Positions 5,994-6,256 of a DNA stretch of 6,256 nt are shown here, one piece after another. The notes below the pieces were generated by a model, which was not told the origin of the DNA, made no database searches, and saw nothing but the letters and a program-made list of their open reading frames with translations. A program made the translations under genes and the position numbers. Origin of the DNA: Phascolarctobacterium sp. (GTDB taxonomy: Bacteria > Bacillota > Negativicutes > Acidaminococcales > Acidaminococcaceae); contig JAIHZV010000073.1 in assembly GCA_022718015.1 (NCBI GenBank), positions 1 to 6,256 of the forward strand, written 5' to 3'. Position 1 is the first letter of the stretch. Each line of letters begins with the position of its first letter.

Positions 5994-6256
5994 ATGAGTG
6001 AACTGTTAGAAAAAATTGAGAAGCGTCGTACCTTTGCGATTATTTCTCACCCTGATGCTGGTAAAACAACCTTAACTGAAAAACTGCTGCTGTACGGCGG
6101 AGCTATCCACCTGGCTGGCTCTGTAAAGGCAAGAAAAAGCAATAAGCATGCTGTGTCTGACTGGATGGAGATTGAAAAGCAGCGTGGTATTTCTGTAACC
6201 TCGTCCGTACTGCAATTTGATTATGACGGCTTCCGTGTCAATATCCTTGATACCCC
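5994..6256 (+). CDS. prfC: Peptide chain release factor 3, 5' part cut by window edge
   Basis: RF3 is a GTPase of the EF-G/EF-Tu class that recycles RF1 and RF2 from the ribosome after termination. The 87 complete codons visible cover the start of the G domain, out of roughly 520-530 in the family. G1 (P-loop) reads SHPDAGKTT (18-26). The RF3-type stretch KARKSNKHAVSDWMEIEKQRGISV (45-68) contains the switch I region. The window ends at the first residues of G3, NILDT (83-87), normally DTPGH. The RF3-specific KHAVSDWMEIEKQRG separates it from EF-G and from the tetracycline-resistance ribosomal protection proteins. The ribosome site AAGGGGAG (5976-5983) lies inside the end of the upstream gene, so translation is probably coupled. 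Confidence 0.95.
   Translation, partial: MSELLEKIEKRRTFAIISHPDAGKTTLTEKLLLYGGAIHLAGSVKARKSNKHAVSDWMEIEKQRGISVTSSVLQFDYDGFRVNILDT

Noticed and set aside
5994..6256. Tetracycline-resistance ribosomal protection protein or EF-G
   Set aside because: The KHAVSDWMEIEKQRG stretch is specific for RF3, and the other families differ in this switch I region.
1..6256. CRISPR array, insertion sequence, integrase or toxin-antitoxin pair
   Set aside because: I saw no regularly spaced direct repeats, transposase or integrase motifs, or attachment-site duplications of the tRNA 3' end inside the window.

Overview
The window looks like a chromosomal segment from a low-to-mid GC Firmicute. The protein flavours (a short deformylase with a GLAANM motif, a PheB-type ACT protein next to hom and thrB, RF3, and a degenerate ATPase with a PD-(D/E)xK tail) suggest a gut anaerobe of the Clostridia or Negativicutes. 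Within these I lean weakly to the Negativicutes; this is an inference from recalled protein similarity, not a search.

Layout. Positions 1-183 hold the edge of something unidentified, a GNRA-loop terminator and an extended -10 promoter. Next come a 528-residue AAA-ATPase-like/PD-(D/E)xK protein (184-1770) and a 136-residue peptide deformylase-like protein (1836-2246). A 189-base AT-rich gap (2247-2435) carries two inverted repeats sharing an ACAAA/TTTGT core and an extended -10 promoter. It drives a three-gene cluster: an HTH-ACT protein of the PheB/UPF0735 family (2436-2879), homoserine dehydrogenase hom (2935-4239) and homoserine kinase thrB (4252-5163). A perfect-consensus sigma-70 promoter follows thrB directly and drives tRNA-Pro(GGG) (5214-5290), which ends in a strong intrinsic terminator (5303-5332). 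Downstream are an unrecognised protein with two CxxC pairs (5357-5986) and the 5' end of prfC, release factor 3 (5994 to the window edge).

How the genes work together. hom and thrB catalyse consecutive steps from aspartate semialdehyde through homoserine to O-phosphohomoserine, the branch leading to threonine (and, from homoserine, methionine). The ACT protein is well placed to sense an amino acid for this operon. Threonine synthase (thrC) and aspartokinase are not in the window. The CxxC protein and prfC are 7 bases apart and probably co-transcribed. No clear promoter serves them other than the tRNA promoter upstream of the terminator.

I do not see a convincing new multi-gene system. The points most worth checking are the ATPase/nuclease-like protein, the deformylase with an altered motif I, the operator-like repeats before the ACT-hom-thrB operon, and the tRNA-Pro unit between two operons, which also creates a false N-terminal extension of the downstream gene.
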